Part shown: piece by piece, positions 53,301-61,423 of the stretch
Position numbering within the stretch: the first letter of the stretch is position 1
Layout of the letters: each line of letters opens with the position of its first letter
Assembly: GCF_001708965.1 (NCBI RefSeq)
Contig: NZ_LVJW01000003.1
Coordinates: 186,001-250,000 of the forward strand
Direction: 5' to 3'
From: Candidatus Thiodiazotropha endoloripes
GTDB lineage: Bacteria > Pseudomonadota > Gammaproteobacteria > Chromatiales > Chromatiaceae
Length of the DNA stretch: 64,000 nucleotides
Position numbers and translations under genes: made by a program
The notes under the pieces: generated by a model
Databases searched by the model: none
The model's input: the letters and a program-made list of their open reading frames with translations, nothing else
Told to the model about the DNA's origin: nothing

Positions 53301-53910
53301 GACTATGGAAATGGCCATGGCTCAAGCCATACAGGCGACTGATCAGGCCGGCATCCGCACGGCCGCTGGCAACCGCCCTCATCACCATGTCATAGGTGGC
53401 GTATTTCTGGGTAGGGCACTCAATCCTGAATGAGTTGCAGATCTCATGCAGTCCATTTTTTGAGGTCAGGTAGATGTCATCCGTCAATACGGCAATCTTC
53501 TTGTCATGAAGATCGGCAATGGTCTGTATATCCGAGTTTTCAGGAACGTAAATCTGCCCCCAGTTGGCAATGATGGTCTGATCTGAGAAGAGGAAACGCT
53601 TTTCCCGTGAGTCATTGATCGCGATCGCAGGTAACAGGTCGATCTTTCCGGCAGAGAGTCGATAGAGCTGATCACTCCATGTACCGAGCACATAGCGCAC
53701 CTTCCACCCCTCCTGGTGGGCGATCTGCTCAAGGATGTCAATGAAAAGTCCCCCCGGCCGTCCCATAGAATCGGTATCAACCAAGGGTGGGTTTTTGTAG
53801 ACACCCACACGCAGGGACATGGGGGTATTGCCCAGCGCAATACCCCAGTTGATCAGCAGGCCTATGGCAAAAAGGAGGAAAAAACTCCAGTTAAACACAA
53901 ATTTGTGCAT
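50389..53910 (-). CDS. SBP-PAS-GAF-GGDEF-EAL protein with degenerate EAL
   Basis: About 1173 residues. An anchor or signal (1-30) is followed by a periplasmic SBP_bac_3 domain (about 33-260), a membrane span (about 273-292), two PAS-like regions (about 340-455 and 465-580), GAF (about 600-730), GGDEF with GGDEF at about 821-825 (intact) and EAL from about 920. In EAL the EALLRW motif is present, but the DDFG site reads DCFG and the AEGVE site reads AIGVE, so a metal ligand and the general base are missing. It probably makes c-di-GMP or senses it, rather than cleaving it. ATG 53910 has an AGGA ribosome site. It overlaps xseA by 4 bp. Confidence 0.9.
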   Translation of the reverse strand: MHKFVFNWSFFLLFAIGLLINWGIALGNTPMSLRVGVYKNPPLVDTDSMGRPGGLFIDILEQIAHQEGWKVRYVLGTWSDQLYRLSAGKIDLLPAIAINDSREKRFLFSDQTIIANWGQIYVPENSDIQTIADLHDKKIAVLTDDIYLTSKNGLHEICNSFRIECPTQKYATYDMVMRAVASGRADAGLISRLYGLSHGHFHSPVPSPIILIPLDIRFAISQQSPKAHTIKQRLDFHLANQKSDELSIYHQRLKTLFETHTPPQTQPPLLYQVIFAIGILVAALVLIAQILRWRVRVKTRQLAETEAQYHNFFDGVATALCEGDSSKALARLDQLLDSGVEDLRTYFDIHPDQLREMLFLIRVINANPATFRLFGVKSLRTLQEWLPKSITPEVFTAFKEFLIASSEKQTVFTCEVPLLTAKGQLIQVMISFPLSDSVEEVRHMPVTLVDVSHLRETEKQLSLVVKGASLGFWDWNLITDQLTVNQRWLDQLGLEASAMKHNIDDWRERLHPKDRERIMPIINQRIEEGKTYKVEYRMKHANGQWVWIEGSGGAVEFDPITQRPTRACGTHQEISERKRAAETLNTLMESMVGITGEDFFEHVARELCRWFGADGANIGELAGRNQVKSLANIIDGRVIEDFAYHISETPCDKVIRQGACLFPQGVQDLFPNDEDLVLLDVQGYAGSPIRDRNNTVIGIVWVVSRKPLFMPPDWADVMDIIAARISAEIERMRAMDRLAYQATYDSLTSLPNRRLLIDRLGQAQSRCRRHNHRGAVLFMDLDHFKTINDSLGHNVGDLLLQQVAERLTSEIRDEDTASRLGGDEFIVLFSELDGNPQIAAQQARQGAEKIQSTLSEPYNISDNELHITPSIGIVIFPMDGASADDILKYADTAMYRAKEEGRNTIRFFLPGMQDAAEQQLRLQNDLRNALINDELSLNYQPQVDLAGNLVSVEALLRWHHPNHGQVEPRRFITVAEESGQILQISEWVLKQALQKIKHWSEQLQGPLNLAVNISAVHFHQASFADQIEELVTNTGVDPRHLTLEIHEGTLVENFEEATEKVLKLKKLGVRFSIDCFGIGYASIAYIRRLPVDQLKIDRSFIRDISSDPKDAQLVQTIITMAQTMDIEVVAIGVETDAQLKFLRDKGCRIFQGYYFSHPLPVDQFEIYLSKEIA

Positions 53911-54396
53911 CTGCACTTCCTGACTTCATTGTCCGATTCCTTAATCCTTAGCATAGCGCCAGAATCCTCGAAATGCAGGTTGCTGAGAGGATTGGCAGGT
54001 CGCGGTACGGTCAAGAATTCAATTCGATGGCTGGCCAAATTGAAAGGTGAATGAATCGACTGCCGGTCGACTCGCAATAGGGTGAAATTCGATGCCAAGA
54101 GGGTTTTAGAGCCGGTGATCAATCGATATTCCAGGCCGAACCCCTTACTCGGCCGTGAGGTGGCGCTGGAAATGGCCGTACACAAAGTCAGTTGTGTGTC
54201 CATGATGACTTATTGCGAAATTTTGTAACGTATTGAAAATTCACTAAAAGTGACTTTACTACGCGTGCCATTGGCTGCCGATTGGCGAAGCTTCAGGGGG
54301 TGTGCAGGGTTGTGGTGAACTTGTTGCAGGTTTACCGGTTAGACTGCAACTTCTATAATGCCCGGCTACTTCATCCCTCCAGCCGGAAAAAATGCT
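53911..54396. other. 486-bp region upstream of guaB
   Basis: Between the minus-strand c-di-GMP gene and plus-strand guaB. Non-coding, with the guaB promoter near its end (54331-54359). Nothing else recognised. Confidence 0.6.
54331..54359 (+). promoter_or_regulatory. Sigma-70-type promoter of guaB
   Basis: A perfect -10 hexamer TATAAT at 54354-54359 and a -35-like TTTACC (4 of 6 to consensus) at 54331-54336, with a 17-bp spacer. Transcription would start near 54366, about 30 bp before the guaB ATG. Likely drives guaB-guaA together. Confidence 0.7.
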
Positions 54397-55860
54397 ATGC
54401 GTGTAATCGAGGAAGCCCTCACATTTGACGATGTACTCCTGGTACCCGCCCACTCACAGGTACTGCCAAAGGACGTCGATTTAAGGACCAAACTGACCCG
54501 GGAGATCGATCTCAATATCCCGTTGGTTTCTGCTGCCATGGACACGGTTACCGAATCCAGATTTGCCATTGCTCTGGCGCTGGAAGGGGGTATCGGCATC
54601 ATCCATAAGAATATGGATGCCACCACTCAGGCCCAGGAGGTGGAGAAGGTCAAAAAATATGAGAGTGGTGTGATCCGGGATCCGATCACCGTTGGACCCT
54701 ACGTCAGCATTGGCGAAGTGGTTGAACTCACCCACTCCAGAAACATCTCCGGCGTACCGGTGGTGGATGGCAAGGAATTGGTTGGAATTGTCACCGGTCG
54801 GGATCTGCGATTTGAACGCAAAATGGATGATCCGGTACGCAATATCATGACCCGTAAGGAAGACCTGGTGACGGTCAAAGAGGGTGCCAGCCGTGATGAG
54901 GTGATGAGCCTGCTGCATAAGCACCGTATCGAAAAGGTACTGGTGGTTGATGATAGCTTTGAATTGCAGGGGATGATCACCGCCAAGGATATCCAGAAGG
55001 CGAAAGACAATCCCAACGCCTGCCGGGATGATCAGGAGCGACTGCGGGTTGGGGCGGCCGTTGGTGTCGGTGAAGGTACCGAAGAGCGTGTGGACGCACT
55101 GGTCCAGGCCGGTGTCGATGTGGTGGTTGTGGATACCGCCCACGGACACTCACAAGGTGTACTGGATCGGGTCGCCTGGGTAAAGAAGACCTACCCTCAA
55201 GTACAGGTTATTGGCGGCAACATCGCCACCGCTGATGCCGCGCTCGATCTGGTCAAAGCCGGTGCCGATGCGGTGAAAGTGGGTATCGGGCCCGGTTCGA
55301 TCTGCACCACAAGGGTGGTTGCGGGTGTCGGTGTACCCCAGGTGACGGCGGTTTCCAATGTGGCCAAGGTGCTGGAAGGCACCGGAGTGCCACTGATTGC
55401 TGATGGTGGCCTGCGCTATTCCGGGGATATTTCAAAGATTCTCGCGGCCGGCGGCTACTCTGTGATGATTGGCGGTATGTTTGCCGGAACCGATGAAGCG
55501 CCGGGTGAAGTGGAGATCTTTCAGGGGCGTTCCTACAAGTCTTACCGGGGCATGGGATCACTTGGCGCCATGTCCGGCAAGGATGGTTCCAGTGATCGTT
55601 ACTTCCAGGAGTCCAGTGAGAAAGAGAAGCTGGTACCGGAAGGTATTGAAGGGCGGGTGCCCTACAAAGGTCCGGTGGTGGCGATCATCTACCAGATCAT
55701 CGGTGGTATTCGATCCAGCATGGGCTATACCGGTTGCGCCAATATCGACGAAATGCGCACCAAGCCGGAGTTTGTCAGGATCACCAATGCGGGTGTCACT
55801 GAATCCCACGTGCACGATGTAACGATTACCAAGGAAGCGCCCAACTATCGGCGTGATTGA
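54397..55860 (+). CDS. guaB: Inosine-5'-monophosphate dehydrogenase
   Basis: 487 residues. Converts IMP to XMP with NAD+. The catalytic Cys303 is in GPGSICTTR (E. coli Cys305), CBS domains occupy about 93-200, and the flap residues follow near 400-420. ATG 54397 gives the usual N-terminus ([17 protein letters not shown]); an upstream ATG at 54358 is unlikely because it overlaps the -10. guaA starts 46 bp after the stop, so the two form the guaBA operon. Confidence 0.97.
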   Translation: MRVIEEALTFDDVLLVPAHSQVLPKDVDLRTKLTREIDLNIPLVSAAMDTVTESRFAIALALEGGIGIIHKNMDATTQAQEVEKVKKYESGVIRDPITVGPYVSIGEVVELTHSRNISGVPVVDGKELVGIVTGRDLRFERKMDDPVRNIMTRKEDLVTVKEGASRDEVMSLLHKHRIEKVLVVDDSFELQGMITAKDIQKAKDNPNACRDDQERLRVGAAVGVGEGTEERVDALVQAGVDVVVVDTAHGHSQGVLDRVAWVKKTYPQVQVIGGNIATADAALDLVKAGADAVKVGIGPGSICTTRVVAGVGVPQVTAVSNVAKVLEGTGVPLIADGGLRYSGDISKILAAGGYSVMIGGMFAGTDEAPGEVEIFQGRSYKSYRGMGSLGAMSGKDGSSDRYFQESSEKEKLVPEGIEGRVPYKGPVVAIIYQIIGGIRSSMGYTGCANIDEMRTKPEFVRITNAGVTESHVHDVTITKEAPNYRRD

Positions 55861-55906
55861 TCGTTTGTGATCCACTTTACCGGTTAAGTCTTAGCAGGCC
55901 CTAGTA

Positions 55907-57484
55907 ATGACAACTGATATTCATGCCCATCGAATCCTGATTCTGGACTTTGGATCTCAATATACACAACTGATTGCACGCCGGGTGCGTGAAGCCGGTG
56001 TCTATTGTGAGATCTATCCCTATGACAATGCGGATGAAGGGCTCTCCGGTAGCAAGCCTGCCGGCATCATTCTCTCCGGTGGCCCAGAGACGGTCACCGC
56101 CGATGAAGCGCCCGCTGCACCACAAGATGTGTTTGAGCTTGGGGTGCCGCTGTTGGGTATCTGCTACGGCATGCAGACCATGGCCGCACAACTTGGTGGC
56201 GAAGTGGCGTCTTCCGACAAGCATGAATATGGCTATGCCCAGGTACGTGCCAGAGGGCACTCGCGCCTGCTGAAGGATATCGAGGATCATACCAGTCCGG
56301 AAGGCTATGGCCTGCTGGATGTGTGGATGAGCCATGGGGATCGTGTCGAGTCCCTGCCCGAAGGTTTTCAGGTGATCTGTGAAACCGAGAATGCTCCGGT
56401 GGCGGGTATAGCTGATGAATCTCGCGGCTACTATGGTCTGCAGTTCCATCCCGAGGTGACTCACACCCGTCAGGGCAAGCGTATCATCGAACGTTTTCTG
56501 TTTGAGATCTGTGGCTGTGAAGTGCTCTGGACACCCGGACAGATCATCGAGGACAGCATTCACCATGTGCGTGAACTGGTGGGTGAACAACAGGTGGTGC
56601 TGGGGCTCTCCGGCGGGGTTGATTCATCCGTGGTCGCTGCGTTGCTGCATCGTTCGATCGGCGATCAGCTGACTTGCGTGTTTGTCGACAACGGACTGCT
56701 GCGATTGCATGAGGGGGACCAGGTGATGGCCACCTTTGCCGAGCATATGGGTGTTAAGGTGATCCGTGTCGATGCGGAAGATCGCTTTCTCAAAGCGCTG
56801 CGCGGTGTCACCGACCCTGAACAGAAACGCAAGATCATCGGCAATCTGTTCATCGATATCTTCGAGGAGGAGGCGAGCAAGCTGGAGGATGTCTCCTTCC
56901 TGGCGCAGGGCACCATCTATCCGGATGTGATCGAGTCTGCCGGCGCCAAGTCGGGCAAGGCTCATGTGATCAAGTCACACCACAATGTGGGTGGTCTGCC
57001 GGAGTACATGAAACTGGCCCTGGTTGAACCTCTGCGCGAACTGTTCAAGGATGAGGTGCGCAAAATTGGCATTGAGTTGGGTCTCCCCTATGAGATGATC
57101 TACCGCCACCCATTTCCCGGGCCGGGGCTCGGTGTGCGGATTCTTGGCGAGGTCAAGAAAGAGTATGCTGACCTGCTGCGCCAGGCGGATCACATCTATA
57201 TTGAAGAGCTGCACAAGCACAATCTCTATGATGAGGTGAGCCAGGCATTCGCCGTGTTCCTACCGGTTAAATCAGTGGGCGTTGTGGGCGATGCACGGCG
57301 CTATGAATATGTGGTCACGCTGAGAGCGGTGAAGACAGTCGACTTCATGACCGCCAAGTTTGCTCATCTGCCATTTGATTTTCTGGAAGAGGTTTCGCGC
57401 AGAATCATCAATGAAGTGTCGGGTATCTCACGTGTGGCCTATGATATTTCCAGTAAGCCGCCGGCGACCATTGAGTGGGAGTGA
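55907..57484 (+). CDS. guaA: GMP synthase (glutamine-hydrolysing)
   Basis: 525 residues. The glutamine amidotransferase class I domain has Cys86 (GICYGMQT) and the His/Glu pair near 182-184 (FHPEVTHT). The ATP pyrophosphatase domain starts near 210 ([14 protein letters not shown]), and the C-terminal dimer domain ends ATIEWE. Converts XMP to GMP. The final 18 bp are repeated 1.1 kb downstream, marking an integration site at this gene's 3' end; the gene itself is intact. Confidence 0.97.
   Translation: MTTDIHAHRILILDFGSQYTQLIARRVREAGVYCEIYPYDNADEGLSGSKPAGIILSGGPETVTADEAPAAPQDVFELGVPLLGICYGMQTMAAQLGGEVASSDKHEYGYAQVRARGHSRLLKDIEDHTSPEGYGLLDVWMSHGDRVESLPEGFQVICETENAPVAGIADESRGYYGLQFHPEVTHTRQGKRIIERFLFEICGCEVLWTPGQIIEDSIHHVRELVGEQQVVLGLSGGVDSSVVAALLHRSIGDQLTCVFVDNGLLRLHEGDQVMATFAEHMGVKVIRVDAEDRFLKALRGVTDPEQKRKIIGNLFIDIFEEEASKLEDVSFLAQGTIYPDVIESAGAKSGKAHVIKSHHNVGGLPEYMKLALVEPLRELFKDEVRKIGIELGLPYEMIYRHPFPGPGLGVRILGEVKKEYADLLRQADHIYIEELHKHNLYDEVSQAFAVFLPVKSVGVVGDARRYEYVVTLRAVKTVDFMTAKFAHLPFDFLEEVSRRIINEVSGISRVAYDISSKPPATIEWE
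57467..57484 (+). repeat. guaA-end attachment-like repeat (left copy)
   Basis: ACCATTGAGTGGGAGTGA, the last codons of guaA. The core GAGTGGGAGTGA is at 57473-57484. The 3' end of guaA is a known target of integrase-encoding genomic islands. The right copy is at 58579-58596. Confidence 0.75.
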
Positions 57485-57759
57485 CAGGGGTTTTTAACAC
57501 GTTGATTTATAACAATTAAAATAACATGATCAACAATATAATCTACGTCATCAATGGTATTATTCATGGTATTTTCTGCGCTCTGTAAGGCAAAAAGAAG
57601 TGATACCATGAGAAGTAGATTGATGCTGTCATGGTATTTTATGGCGCTCAGCTGAGCGGGCATATTGATGACCGCTTTATGAGTCCCGGAGTGTGGGCAG
57701 GGTAGCCGCAGCACTCTATGCTAAACAAGTTGGCCGCTGGATTTCAGATAATCCAGTGG
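57485..57759. other. Intergenic left end of the guaA-linked segment
   Basis: No gene. It contains AATGGTATT at 57553, CATGGTATT at 57565 and 57630 and the inverted form GATACCATG at 57602. These match sites near 58504-58524 and suggest integrase arm binding. Confidence 0.55.
57553..57638. repeat. CATGGTATT repeats near the left att copy
   Basis: AATGGTATT at 57553-57561 and CATGGTATT at 57565-57573 lie 12 bp apart, with further CATGGTATT at 57630-57638 and an inverted GATACCATG at 57602-57610. The 12-bp spacing is identical to that at 58504 and 58516. Confidence 0.7.
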
Positions 57760-58125
57760 TTATTCGTCAAACACCAGTTTCATCTCGCTTGAAACTTTCT
57801 TCAGTCGTTTATCGCCTGTCCAGAGCCTAGCATTTTCCGCCAATGCGGTTGCAGCAAGCAGATGGATATCAATATAACCGACTCCCAGCCCCATCAGCTG
57901 ATGACTTTCGATAAAGTGCAGTGCCTCTGCTGGAGTGGCGATCGGTGACTGTGGAAGGTCATTGAGCAGTCTGAGAATTTCATCGCGGTTACGCAAATTG
58001 CCGCATGCCAGTTCACCTACGACAAAAGGGTGTGCCAGTACCTGACTTTGAGCCAGTAAATCAGCAAGCCGGGTATCGCCGGAGCGCAGATGGTCGATCC
58101 AGATCGAAGTATCGACCAGGATCAT
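57760..58125 (-). CDS. vapC: VapC-type PIN-domain toxin
   Basis: 121 residues of the PIN fold. The acidic active-site residues are D5 (VDTSIW), E38 (VVGELACG), D86 (GYIDIHLL) and D105 (WTGDKRL), all present. VapC toxins cleave tRNA or rRNA. Its ATG overlaps the antitoxin stop by 4 bp, the usual type II arrangement. It lies inside the guaA-linked segment, consistent with stabilising a former island. Confidence 0.93.
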   Translation of the reverse strand: MILVDTSIWIDHLRSGDTRLADLLAQSQVLAHPFVVGELACGNLRNRDEILRLLNDLPQSPIATPAEALHFIESHQLMGLGVGYIDIHLLAATALAENARLWTGDKRLKKVSSEMKLVFDE

Positions 58126-58322
58126 TTTGCAGGAGCGGACTGGCGACGAGGTATTGGCTTCAGCTGAGGCTCGCTTCCACCCAGTCGCGCCAACCGGCGA
58201 GCGCTCTCTCGTTCAATCAGGGCGCGCAGTCCCTCTCGAACGAGAGCAACTTTCTCGCTCACCCCGGTAATCCGCTGAGCCTCTTCTAGTAATTGGTCAT
58301 CGATGTTCAGTGTGGTTCTCAT
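58122..58322 (-). CDS. vapB: VapB-type antitoxin
   Basis: 66 residues starting MRTTLNIDDQLL, a ribbon-helix-helix type DNA-binding N-terminus (residues 1-40). The C-terminal tail (about 45-66) is basic and Pro-rich and would wrap the toxin. ATG 58322, with ribosome site GGAGG, was chosen over the longer upstream frame. It probably represses its own operon. Confidence 0.9.
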   Translation of the reverse strand: MRTTLNIDDQLLEEAQRITGVSEKVALVREGLRALIERESARRLARLGGSEPQLKPIPRRQSAPAK

Positions 58323-58503
58323 AAGTAATCCTCCTTCATTGGAAGGCATAATATATGACATCAAATGATGATAGTTATTATGCTGTGATTACGCAAGGGC
58401 GTGTCGTTGATTGGCGCCTGAGCTACAGTGAAAGCTGACAGAGCTTGTCAATTGGTCGCATTAGATTTGAATTAATAGTGATAATATAGTGACCATTTCT
58501 CAG

Positions 58504-58524
58504 CATGGTATTTTTCATGGTATT
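58504..58524. repeat. Paired CATGGTATT repeats near the right att copy
   Basis: CATGGTATT at 58504-58512 and again at 58516-58524. The pair is 19 of 21 identical to the pair at 57553-57573, including the 12-bp spacing. Confidence 0.75.
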
Positions 58525-58578
58525 ACCAATCAGTGGAAAAATAAGCCATTGAATATAAAAGATAAAAAAGGATTATTT

Positions 58579-58596
58579 ACAATCGAGTGGGAGTGA
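58579..58596 (+). repeat. guaA-end attachment-like repeat (right copy)
   Basis: ACAATCGAGTGGGAGTGA, 16 of 18 identical to the end of guaA, including the perfect 12-base core at 58585-58596. It encodes TIEWE and a stop if read in the guaA frame. A duplication of the target site is what site-specific integration leaves. Confidence 0.75.
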
Positions 58597-58666
58597 GCGG
58601 CACTGGCAGGCAATGTCTGGCACTGGCTGACTCTATATCGATTGCCTACCTCATGTGGTGGCCAGG

Positions 58667-58792
58667 ATGGCCGGCCGGGACGTGGATGCGGGTGGCTACC
58701 AGCGTCACCGGCCCGAGCAAACCCTTCTCTATCAGATCGTTGACGAGTATTTACCGGCATTCGCTGCGCTTATGGCAGCGCAGGGCAGGTAA
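58667..58792 (+). pseudogene. IS91-family transposase, N-terminal remnant
   Basis: A 41-codon frame from ATG 58667 reading MAGRDVDAGGYQRHRPEQTL through YQIVDEYLPAFAALMAAQGR to a TAA at 58790. Intact relatives continue with ELPGYV; here a stop replaces the Glu codon and a one-base deletion follows. It matches the N-terminus of zinc-finger IS91-like transposases from my knowledge of that family. The rest of the gene is gone. Confidence 0.65.
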
Positions 58793-58860
58793 TTACCGGG
58801 TACCTGAGTAACGGGTTGATTCGACCCGCCAGACGGGTGATTTGTGCGGTTTCGCGGCGG

Positions 58861-58951
58861 TTTACCGGGAAGGAGGACGGTTCAGTGCCGGTGGGATTGG
58901 TCCTCGGCTATACCCGTGGCAGGGAAAAAAGGGTGTTAATATTTCCTATAC
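58861..58951. repeat. 91-bp direct repeat, downstream copy
   Basis: It aligns without gaps to 61131-61221, with 12 mismatches in 91 by my count (about 87%). The block begins TTTACCGGGAAGG and ends TTAATATTTCCTATAC. Together the two copies bracket the PAS-EAL-hemerythrin gene. Confidence 0.8.
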
Positions 58952-58964
58952 GCCTAACACAGAT

Positions 58965-61052
58965 TCAGGTGCGCCGTTCCGAGGACGGCTTGTTGATGAA
59001 ACGGTGCAGGTGGGTATCCTCGCTCACCAGGTGACGCAACAGCCAGTATTTCAGGTACTGCAGGACCTCGTCGAAACTGGTGCTCTGTTTGTGCTCGCTG
59101 ATCTCCAGTTTGCGCTTGGCGATGTCGGCAATCAGCCACTTGTGTTTTTCCCGGTGCATTTCATAGCGGGGATAGCCGATGTTGAACATCACGTCTTCCT
59201 CGTGATCGAAATGCTTGATGGCCTCCAGTGCGATCACGTCCAGAGTCTCGGTGATATCGATGGATTCGGGATCTTTTATAAACAGGTCGCTGAAGGCATT
59301 CAGGGCATCGATCAGTGCGCGGTGTTCATTGTCGACGGAGACTACGTCGGTGGAGAAGCTCTTTTTCCATTTGACCTTCCGGGCCTTGCTCTCCAGGCTG
59401 TGTTCGCTGCGGAACTTGCTGGGTTCGTCCAGCCATTCGCTGTGTTCGGGATTGTGCCTGGTGAACTCGATGAAGGCATCGACGGGCATGGGCCTGCCGG
59501 TCAGGTAGCCCTGGAAGTATTCGCAGCCGATATTCATGAGGAACGAGGCCTGGAAGGGTTCTTCGATGCCCTCGGCGACGACTTCCAGCCCCAGAATGTG
59601 TGCCAGGGAGGCGATGGAGGTGACGATCAGACGGTCTTCCTCGTTTTCCTCCAGGTTGGAAACGAATACCCGGTCGATCTTCAGGCGGTCCAAGGGAAAA
59701 CGGCGTAGGTAGGAGAGGCTGGAATAGCCGGTGCCGAAGTCGTCGATGGCGATCTTGAAGCCCTGTTCACGGAGGTGTTCCAGGTTCTCCAGCACGGCCT
59801 CGGGGTCGTCTGCAAGGATCCGCTCCGTGATCTCCACCTCCAGTATGTCGCTGGGGATGTTGTACTCCCGCATGGTGTCGGCCAGTGCCTTCATCATCTG
59901 CCGGTCGTGGAAGTGGGTGGTGGCGAGGTTGAGCGACAGCGGTATCCACATGTCCAGTTCATCATGGACAGTCTTCAACACTTGGGCGGTGCGCACCAGC
60001 GCCCAGTGGAAGAATTTGTCGGCGAATTCACCCTGTTCCAGGAACTCGATGAAGTGGGCCGGCGGGATGATCTCCCCCGGCGATGGGATCCAGCGGATCA
60101 GCAGTTCGCCGCCGATGACCTGGCGGCCCTCTGAACAGATCTGGGGCTGGATGAAAAAATCCAGCTCACCGGCTTCCAGTGCCTGGTTCAGGCGCAGCAG
60201 GAACGAGGCGTGGGATGTGGCGTGCTGTTGGGCATCCAGGTGGGCGAGCAGGTGGGGCTCATCGATGGGAGTCAGTTCTGCCTTGAGACGGTCCAGGATA
60301 CCGTTCACCGATATGGTGCCGGCTTTCCAGTCCAGGTGGGCAATGTGCGGCCTGACCCCGTCGGGGACACTGCTGTCCTTCCTGATGGCCTCGATCAGGG
60401 ATGAAAGGGCTTCGGCCGGCAGCGGCTCCGTTGAGGAGTAGATACAGAGGACCTCGGAATTGGCCAGGCGGCAGAGCACGCTCTGCTCTTCGATGAGCTT
60501 GAAGTGCCCGGCTATGGAGCGGATGCAGGCGGTCAGATCCATACCGGCTGCCACAGATGGACCCGATTCCAGGTCCAGCAGGATGCAGCCGCCGGCCAGA
60601 TTACTCGCCTGGAGCTGTTCGAACTCGACGATGCCTTTGCGATGATTCAACAAGCCGGTGGGTGTGTCATAGTTCTCGATGTAATCCAGGCGATCGATGA
60701 TGCGGCGAATGGTCTCCGGATCGTGTACCAGCACGGTACGGGTCTCCCTGCCGGTCTTGCCGATGCCGATGACTTTGACCAGTACCCAGGACACCTGACC
60801 CTCTGCACTGGTGAGCTTGGCGGGTTCAAATTCATCCTTGGTCCCTTGGATGATGAAGGTATCATCCAAGTCACGGAATATTTGGCTTATATTCAGACCC
60901 TTGCATTCATCCTCGGCGATGCCGAGCAGTTCCAGGAAGTGGCTGTTGAAGCCCTTGATCTGACCGTCGCCGTCGATGGTGGCGATGGCCTCGCTGCTGG
61001 CCTCCAGGATTGCCGGAGCCGCACTCAACAGTTTCTTGATGTCAATACTCAT
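58965..61052 (-). CDS. PAS-EAL-hemerythrin c-di-GMP phosphodiesterase
   Basis: 695 residues. A PAS-like domain (about 10-110), a degenerate GGDEF-like stretch (about 120-275, no GGDEF motif) and EAL (about 285-530) precede bacteriohemerythrin (about 565-685). EAL catalytic residues are kept: E316 (as ELL), N375, E407/E410, DD437-438, K458 and E494. Hemerythrin di-iron ligands are H577, H614-x3-E618, H633-x3-H637 and H674-x4-D679. It probably reduces c-di-GMP according to O2 or NO. It is flanked by 91-bp direct repeats and follows an IS91 remnant, so it may have arrived by transfer. Confidence 0.9.
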   Translation of the reverse strand: MSIDIKKLLSAAPAILEASSEAIATIDGDGQIKGFNSHFLELLGIAEDECKGLNISQIFRDLDDTFIIQGTKDEFEPAKLTSAEGQVSWVLVKVIGIGKTGRETRTVLVHDPETIRRIIDRLDYIENYDTPTGLLNHRKGIVEFEQLQASNLAGGCILLDLESGPSVAAGMDLTACIRSIAGHFKLIEEQSVLCRLANSEVLCIYSSTEPLPAEALSSLIEAIRKDSSVPDGVRPHIAHLDWKAGTISVNGILDRLKAELTPIDEPHLLAHLDAQQHATSHASFLLRLNQALEAGELDFFIQPQICSEGRQVIGGELLIRWIPSPGEIIPPAHFIEFLEQGEFADKFFHWALVRTAQVLKTVHDELDMWIPLSLNLATTHFHDRQMMKALADTMREYNIPSDILEVEITERILADDPEAVLENLEHLREQGFKIAIDDFGTGYSSLSYLRRFPLDRLKIDRVFVSNLEENEEDRLIVTSIASLAHILGLEVVAEGIEEPFQASFLMNIGCEYFQGYLTGRPMPVDAFIEFTRHNPEHSEWLDEPSKFRSEHSLESKARKVKWKKSFSTDVVSVDNEHRALIDALNAFSDLFIKDPESIDITETLDVIALEAIKHFDHEEDVMFNIGYPRYEMHREKHKWLIADIAKRKLEISEHKQSTSFDEVLQYLKYWLLRHLVSEDTHLHRFINKPSSERRT

Positions 61053-61423
61053 TAGCTGATCTTGCTCTGTGTTGACCCATATCCGTTGAAATATGTGCTC
61101 ACGAAATCCTGATTTATGAGCGGAAAACTGTTTGCCGGGATGGTGAACGGTTCAGTGCCGGTGAAATTGATCCTCGGCTATACCAGTAGCAGGGCGAAAA
61201 GGGTGTTAATATTTTCTATACTCATTTCGCAGTACCGTTAACTATTTGCGGCTCAATATAGCACAGCCACTTCACAACTCTCTGAAATGCATAAATAGCC
61301 TTTAACCCAACCCCGATCAATGAAATATGCGATACTTCATAAAATTATTAGATTTTATAAGCTTCAGTAGCGTTGATTTGCTATTTTTTTGAGATAACTG
61401 TCTTGATTTTTCATGGAGGGGTT
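61053..61423. other. 371-bp intergenic region
   Basis: It contains the upstream copy of the 91-bp repeat (61131-61221) and an AT-rich tract before the EEP gene. No gene. Confidence 0.6.
61131..61221. repeat. 91-bp direct repeat, upstream copy
   Basis: It starts TTTGCCGGGATGG and ends TTAATATTTTCTATAC. It is in the same orientation as 58861-58951, with 12 mismatches. Confidence 0.8.

Larger units (their letters stand above)
58323..58964. other. 642-bp region of integration and IS remnants
   Basis: Not coding in any intact frame. It contains the upstream region of vapB, CATGGTATT arm-like repeats (58504-58524), the right guaA-end copy (58579-58596), an IS91-family transposase start (58667-58792) and the right copy of a 91-bp repeat (58861-58951). 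Confidence 0.7.

Noticed and set aside
53862..54203. Minus-strand open frame of 113 codons upstream of the GGDEF-EAL gene
   Set aside because: It overlaps the start of that gene in another frame, has no recognisable motif and no ribosome site, and reads like non-coding sequence.
55885..55905. TAGCAGGCCCTAG just before guaA, similar to the end of the 33-bp palindrome
   Set aside because: Only the terminal half of the repeat is present, without the loop or the other arm; it may be chance.
58599..58633. Direct repeat GGCACTGGC twice after the right att copy
   Set aside because: Nine-base repeats are too short to be meaningful without other support.
58861..58951. The 91-bp repeat as a riboswitch (cobalamin or c-di-GMP type)
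   Set aside because: CCGGGAAGG recalls one part of the cobalamin class, but no other conserved box is present and it does not match the GEMM consensus.
58842..59708. Long plus-strand frame of 288 codons opposite the EAL-hemerythrin gene
   Set aside because: It is the shadow of a clearly coding minus-strand gene with all catalytic motifs.
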